From Clostridiales bacterium UBA4080 (GTDB lineage: Bacteria; Bacillota; Clostridia; Lachnospirales; Vallitaleaceae): a stretch of 8,854 nucleotides of DNA. The stretch is taken from NCBI GenBank assembly GCA_002381865.1, contig DFYO01000030.1:1-8854 (forward strand), read 5' to 3'. The stretch's first letter is position 1, and every line of letters begins with the position of its first letter. The position numbers and the translations under genes are program-made. Below the pieces are notes generated by a model that had not been told where the DNA came from, made no database searches, and was given only the letters and a program-made list of their open reading frames with translations. This document shows, piece after piece, positions 5,684-8,854 of this stretch.

Positions 5684-6484
5684 TTATCTTCTTTTTGCAT
5701 ACATAATAAAAAGTATGGTAAATGCTGTTAAGTAAATAAGAGGACCTCTGATAAAATCAGACATCTGAGATGCATTTGGAAATTCCCTAAAAAAATATAC
5801 GATAAACCTGCCAACAGTTATAGTCATTCCAAAGGAAATTGCTATTATCCCCTTTCCATATTGCTTGTCACTTTTTATAAATATAACAAAAGCTGTAGCT
5901 AGTGCCACCAAAATAACCAACAGCTCATAGCCCTGTGTAAAATGTATCCTCGGAATCTCCATAAAAAGACCAAAGGGATGTGTCTGCAAATATTCTCTAT
6001 GTGCAAGGCTATCCTTTAGCATAGGAATCCCCCACGGCATTTTTGTTGGTTTCCCATAACAACAGCCATTCAATACACAACCCATTCTTGCTAGTAGCAT
6101 TGATAATCCTGTCAGCCACACTGCTCTGTCTAAAAATTCATAAAGCGAAAACTTCATACTCCAGCTCAAAAATATAACCGTAGTAAATGCTCCAAAAACA
6201 GCACCATAAAGAGTAAAATCCTTAAAGCTTACCTCAAAAACACTTCCCCCGGAGCTTCCAATTGCTTCTGGATATAGCGCAAAAAAGAATAATCTTGCTC
6301 CAATTAGTGCCGTTATTAGGGTAATACTTGTTGATATAAGGGATTTTTTTTTGCTCAGCCCTGCCCCTGAAAAAACCAGGGGCAAGAGCAAAATAGTAAC
6401 TATAATTGATAATCCCAGCATCAGATTATAGCCAGGTATCTCAAAAACCTTGTTTCCTATATTTACCTCAATTATTCTAAGCAT
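5684..6484 (-). CDS. Lgt-family (prolipoprotein diacylglyceryl transferase-like) membrane protein
   Basis: This 266-residue polytopic membrane protein has about seven hydrophobic segments (near 17-38, 50-70, 88-108, 118-133, 187-204, 210-231, 246-263). Lgt transfers diacylglycerol from phosphatidylglycerol to the lipobox cysteine of prolipoproteins. Family marks are Y19 in the PGYNLM segment (E. coli Y26), the signature RMGCVLNGCCYG (133-144) with R133 (R143) and G144 (G154), HFTQGYE (181-187, compare HPSQLYE), and R226 in GRFIVYFFRE (R239). Several key positions differ by my hand alignment: H103 is Y93, N146 is C136, E151 is C141 and E243 is Y230. The RxGCxLNGCCYG form does occur in Lgt-like proteins of other bacteria, so some changes mark a subfamily rather than decay. 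The start is one base after the protease stop, with only a weak GGA as ribosome binding site, which suggests translational coupling. The protein is probably an Lgt paralogue of altered or unknown activity; a working Lgt is not excluded. Confidence 0.85.
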   Translation of the reverse strand: MLRIIEVNIGNKVFEIPGYNLMLGLSIIVTILLLPLVFSGAGLSKKKSLISTSITLITALIGARLFFFALYPEAIGSSGGSVFEVSFKDFTLYGAVFGAFTTVIFLSWSMKFSLYEFLDRAVWLTGLSMLLARMGCVLNGCCYGKPTKMPWGIPMLKDSLAHREYLQTHPFGLFMEIPRIHFTQGYELLVILVALATAFVIFIKSDKQYGKGIIAISFGMTITVGRFIVYFFREFPNASQMSDFIRGPLIYLTAFTILFIMYAKRR

Positions 6485-6485
6485 T

Positions 6486-8807
6486 TTATTCCATCTTTGT
6501 TCCTATTATAGTCCCCGCCAAATAATCTGCGGCTGTAAATGTAACATTTTCACTTGTTCCTTCTATATAAACTTTCATTGTTCCTTCAATAGTTTTTTCA
6601 TCTACTAGCATAAGTGTAATTTCAGAATGAAGCGTCATTCCATCTTCAGCTCTTTCAAAATTAAATTTAACTGAACCATCCTCCTGTAATACCCCAGGCA
6701 TATTATTAACGATTTGACTAAGGTCTATTCCTTCCTCTTCCTTAACCTTTTCTTCAGCTAAAAGATTATAATTTTTCCCCGCTTCATCTTGCTTGGTAAT
6801 TCTAAAAATCAGTTCACTTACTGTTCCAACTGCATTTGCCTCTGTTCCATCTCCACTATCTGAAACCTCACAGCCCATATCTCTTGCTGCCTCTGCAAAG
6901 CTTTCTCCAATCATCTTTGCAATTTTAGGAATTAGATAGTCCTCAGTAATTGTCATTTTAGAATCCCAGTTTCCTTCATAATTCCCTTGAACCAGATTTA
7001 ATGTTGCACAATTATCTGTATCAAGTCTTGTAACCTTTACAAATACAGAAGGGTCTGCAATATCAATTTCCCAGGTAGCTTCTTCATTTGGTCCCACCTT
7101 AACAGACGAGCTTCCTTTCATAGCATGCTGTCCGGTAACAGTTATTTTCACTGTTGCCGTTCCATCGGCTATTTCCGGAAGCACCGCCGATACCTTAAAG
7201 GAGGTTCCTCCGCCCTTAGCTGTCAGCTTAACAAAGCTCATATTTAAAAGACTCTCCATTTTTAAAGGCTCTTTGCCTTCCTTTTCCCTCATTTGATTTA
7301 TAACCATTAAAACTGCATTGTCAACTCTTAAAACCCCTGCTCCCATTCCCTTTGGAATTAAGGTGGACTGGTTTTCATTAATTGTACCTCCCTGAGAGCT
7401 TTTTACTAGTATGTCCTTTATTTCTGAGGCTGTAAGCTTTGGATTAATAGATTGAAGCAGTGCAATAGTTCCAGTTACCTGCGGAGCGGCAAAGCTTGTT
7501 CCGCTACTCTTTATTGGTTTACCGTCTTTATCTACTCCCATTACTATATTTACTCCTGGCGCAGAAATAGTAACTTCTCCGTCGCCTGATGCAAAGTTGG
7601 AAAACGCTGCTTTTGTTCCATCATTGTTTAAGGCACCTACTGTTATTACATTCTTAAGTGGTATTCCTGCCGGAAAATAGTTTTCACTTGTAATAGCACC
7701 GTTTACCCTAGCTTCATTACCTGCAGCTGCTACAAAAATTACATCTGGATGGTCTTTCTGCATTTTAGTAAAGAATTTTTTATATGCTGCATTAATCCAC
7801 TTGTTGTTTTCTCCCGGCCTTTCAGGTCCGTAAGAGCAGTTAATAACCTTTACCCCTGATTCGACCTGTCTTTGCAGATATACAAGTGCCTTTAATGTAA
7901 CGTTAACGCCTGTTGCTGTAGTTCCGACTGTAGCATCCTTTTCAGCTCCTGCCCCAGGTCTAGCAAGACGAACTCCGTCATAAAGATTTTTTACATTGAT
8001 GGACATTTTATCACCCAATATCCCTGCAATGCCCGAAACTCCGTCATTATCCGCATCTCCGCCGACAACATGCGTAACCATCGTTCCATGATTCAATCCG
8101 CCGTCCACAATATTACCTGCATCATCTTTTTCAGGATTATCTGTTCTGTCACCTTCAACCTTAACCTTTCCTCCTACCTCAGTTGATCCGTTGTAAACCG
8201 CATCATCTAAAACTCCAACTTTAACATTATTTAATTTTACCTTTGAAGCCTTAATAAGCTTCCATGCTTCGCCCATTCCGATCATTTCATAATGTCTTCT
8301 GTTTTCATCCTGATCAAATACAGGGTCCTTAAGCGGTGAGCACTGTTTTCCTGCCAGCTCTTTGCTGACATTAACCATATTTGGAAAAGCTGTTTCCACA
8401 CCTTCTCTTGCCTGAACTTCCTGAAGCTTTTTATTAAACTCAGCTTCTGAAAGCGTATTAAATGCTATCTGATACAGGTTGAGATACTCCATCTCACCGA
8501 CAATTTCTCCGCCCCATTCTTCAGCAATTTTTTTCGCCAAGGAAGTCTTTTGTCCATCCTCTAATACAACAACCAGCTGATTTAAGGGGGATGTGCTCCA
8601 ATCCTTGGTAACTACAAGCTCCTCCTGAGTTACCTCCTTAAATTCCGCCTTTCCCATTCCCTTTGTGCCTAACCCTAATTCTAATAGCCCCATTTTACCA
8701 GCAATTGTAGCGATACCTGCAACAAAAAACAGAACAATTGCGCCAATCATTAATCCCTTAAATGAATTCTTTTTTGAAGCGCCATTTTCCTCAACCTGTT
8801 TTTTCAT
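6486..8807 (-). CDS. Membrane-anchored S8 subtilisin-like serine protease
   Basis: This secreted-side serine protease is anchored by one N-terminal membrane helix (residues about 19-39, numbered from the upstream ATG at 8813) after a Lys-rich cytoplasmic tail. There is no lipobox and no evident signal peptidase site. Residues about 76-148 look like an inhibitor-I9-type propeptide. The subtilase domain (about 175-505) has the full triad: D203 in VGVLDD, H242 in NHGTMVTH and S440 in GTSFAAPQVTG, with oxyanion N366 in VAAAGNE. The C-terminal 250 residues are unassigned: a beta-rich segment (520-590) and a last part (610-775) starting YEGNW and ending in a GTMKVYIEG strand, reminiscent of a calycin-like barrel. 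AGGAGG (8815-8820) is only 1 base from the first ATG but 7 bases from a second ATG two codons in, so I place the start at 8807 (773 residues). The Lgt-like gene follows after 1 base. The substrate is unknown. Confidence 0.93.
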   Translation of the reverse strand: MKKQVEENGASKKNSFKGLMIGAIVLFFVAGIATIAGKMGLLELGLGTKGMGKAEFKEVTQEELVVTKDWSTSPLNQLVVVLEDGQKTSLAKKIAEEWGGEIVGEMEYLNLYQIAFNTLSEAEFNKKLQEVQAREGVETAFPNMVNVSKELAGKQCSPLKDPVFDQDENRRHYEMIGMGEAWKLIKASKVKLNNVKVGVLDDAVYNGSTEVGGKVKVEGDRTDNPEKDDAGNIVDGGLNHGTMVTHVVGGDADNDGVSGIAGILGDKMSINVKNLYDGVRLARPGAGAEKDATVGTTATGVNVTLKALVYLQRQVESGVKVINCSYGPERPGENNKWINAAYKKFFTKMQKDHPDVIFVAAAGNEARVNGAITSENYFPAGIPLKNVITVGALNNDGTKAAFSNFASGDGEVTISAPGVNIVMGVDKDGKPIKSSGTSFAAPQVTGTIALLQSINPKLTASEIKDILVKSSQGGTINENQSTLIPKGMGAGVLRVDNAVLMVINQMREKEGKEPLKMESLLNMSFVKLTAKGGGTSFKVSAVLPEIADGTATVKITVTGQHAMKGSSSVKVGPNEEATWEIDIADPSVFVKVTRLDTDNCATLNLVQGNYEGNWDSKMTITEDYLIPKIAKMIGESFAEAARDMGCEVSDSGDGTEANAVGTVSELIFRITKQDEAGKNYNLLAEEKVKEEEGIDLSQIVNNMPGVLQEDGSVKFNFERAEDGMTLHSEITLMLVDEKTIEGTMKVYIEGTSENVTFTAADYLAGTIIGTKME

Positions 8808-8814
8808 TTTCATT

Positions 8815-8820
8815 CCTCCT
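8815..8820 (-). promoter_or_regulatory. Ribosome binding site that decides the protease start
   Basis: A perfect AGGAGG on the minus strand. The frame opens with ATG AAA ATG; the first ATG is 1 base from this site, too close for initiation, while the second (8805-8807) is at the ideal 7 bases. Confidence 0.75.
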
Positions 8821-8831
8821 TGAAATATAAG

Positions 8832-8853
8832 GTAGTGTCAAGTATGACACCAC
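8832..8853. promoter_or_regulatory. Operator-like inverted repeat upstream of the protease
   Basis: GTGTCA (8835-8840) and TGACAC (8845-8850) are perfect inverted repeats around AGTA, extended by two more pairs after one mismatch (8832-8833 with 8852-8853). It lies 11 bases upstream of the protease ribosome binding site. The minus strand also reads TTGACA across one arm, but no -10 box fits 17 bases downstream, so an operator is more likely than a promoter. The window ends here. Confidence 0.4.
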
Positions 8854-8854
8854 T

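Noticed and set aside
8835..8846. TTGACA on the minus strand as the -35 box of the protease promoter
   Set aside because: No -10-like hexamer lies 16-18 bases downstream; that position falls on the ribosome binding site.
1..8854. CRISPR array, tRNA or rRNA gene, insertion sequence, phage or defence system
   Set aside because: No regularly spaced repeats, cloverleaf-forming stretch, transposase or nuclease motif was seen; the only structured RNA is the T-box.

Overview
The window is AT-rich, and every gene I can support lies on the minus strand. Several genes have strong AGGAGG-type ribosome binding sites. The prolyl-tRNA synthetase is of the short type without an editing insertion, and a T-box riboswitch controls it. 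Together these point to a low-GC Gram-positive anaerobe of the Clostridia, plausibly a gut Lachnospiraceae-like species. The lineage is inferred from style, not from a marker gene.

In order of transcription (right to left): a membrane-anchored S8 subtilisin-like protease (6486-8807) is followed after 1 base by an Lgt-family membrane protein (5684-6484). The pair looks translationally coupled and ends at a hairpin terminator (about 5644-5673). Next comes a single gene with its own promoter: a soluble chemoreceptor-like protein with an N-terminal PocR-type ligand domain and a short methyl-accepting signalling hairpin (4572-5570). Then proS (2735-4171) follows a good -35/-10 promoter and a complete proline T-box leader (about 4212-4439), and ends at a 13-bp hairpin terminator (about 2564-2595). 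Last is a two-gene operon: a 7TM-PAS-HisKA_3 sensor kinase (701-2446) and a NarL/LuxR-type response regulator (59-700). They abut with no gap, and the regulator's ribosome binding site lies inside the kinase's last codons.

The proS unit is housekeeping: the CCU specifier and the UGGU T-box bulge both fit uncharged tRNA-Pro as the signal. The kinase-regulator pair and the PocR chemoreceptor are sensory modules of unknown stimulus. The least explained part is the protease/Lgt-like pair. The protease has an intact Asp-His-Ser triad, an uncleaved-looking N-terminal anchor and about 250 residues of unassigned C-terminal region. Its partner keeps the Lgt fold and some Lgt signature residues but has changes at several positions known to matter in E. 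coli Lgt, so it may not be an ordinary lipoprotein-modifying enzyme. No CRISPR array, tRNA, rRNA, insertion sequence or phage gene was seen.
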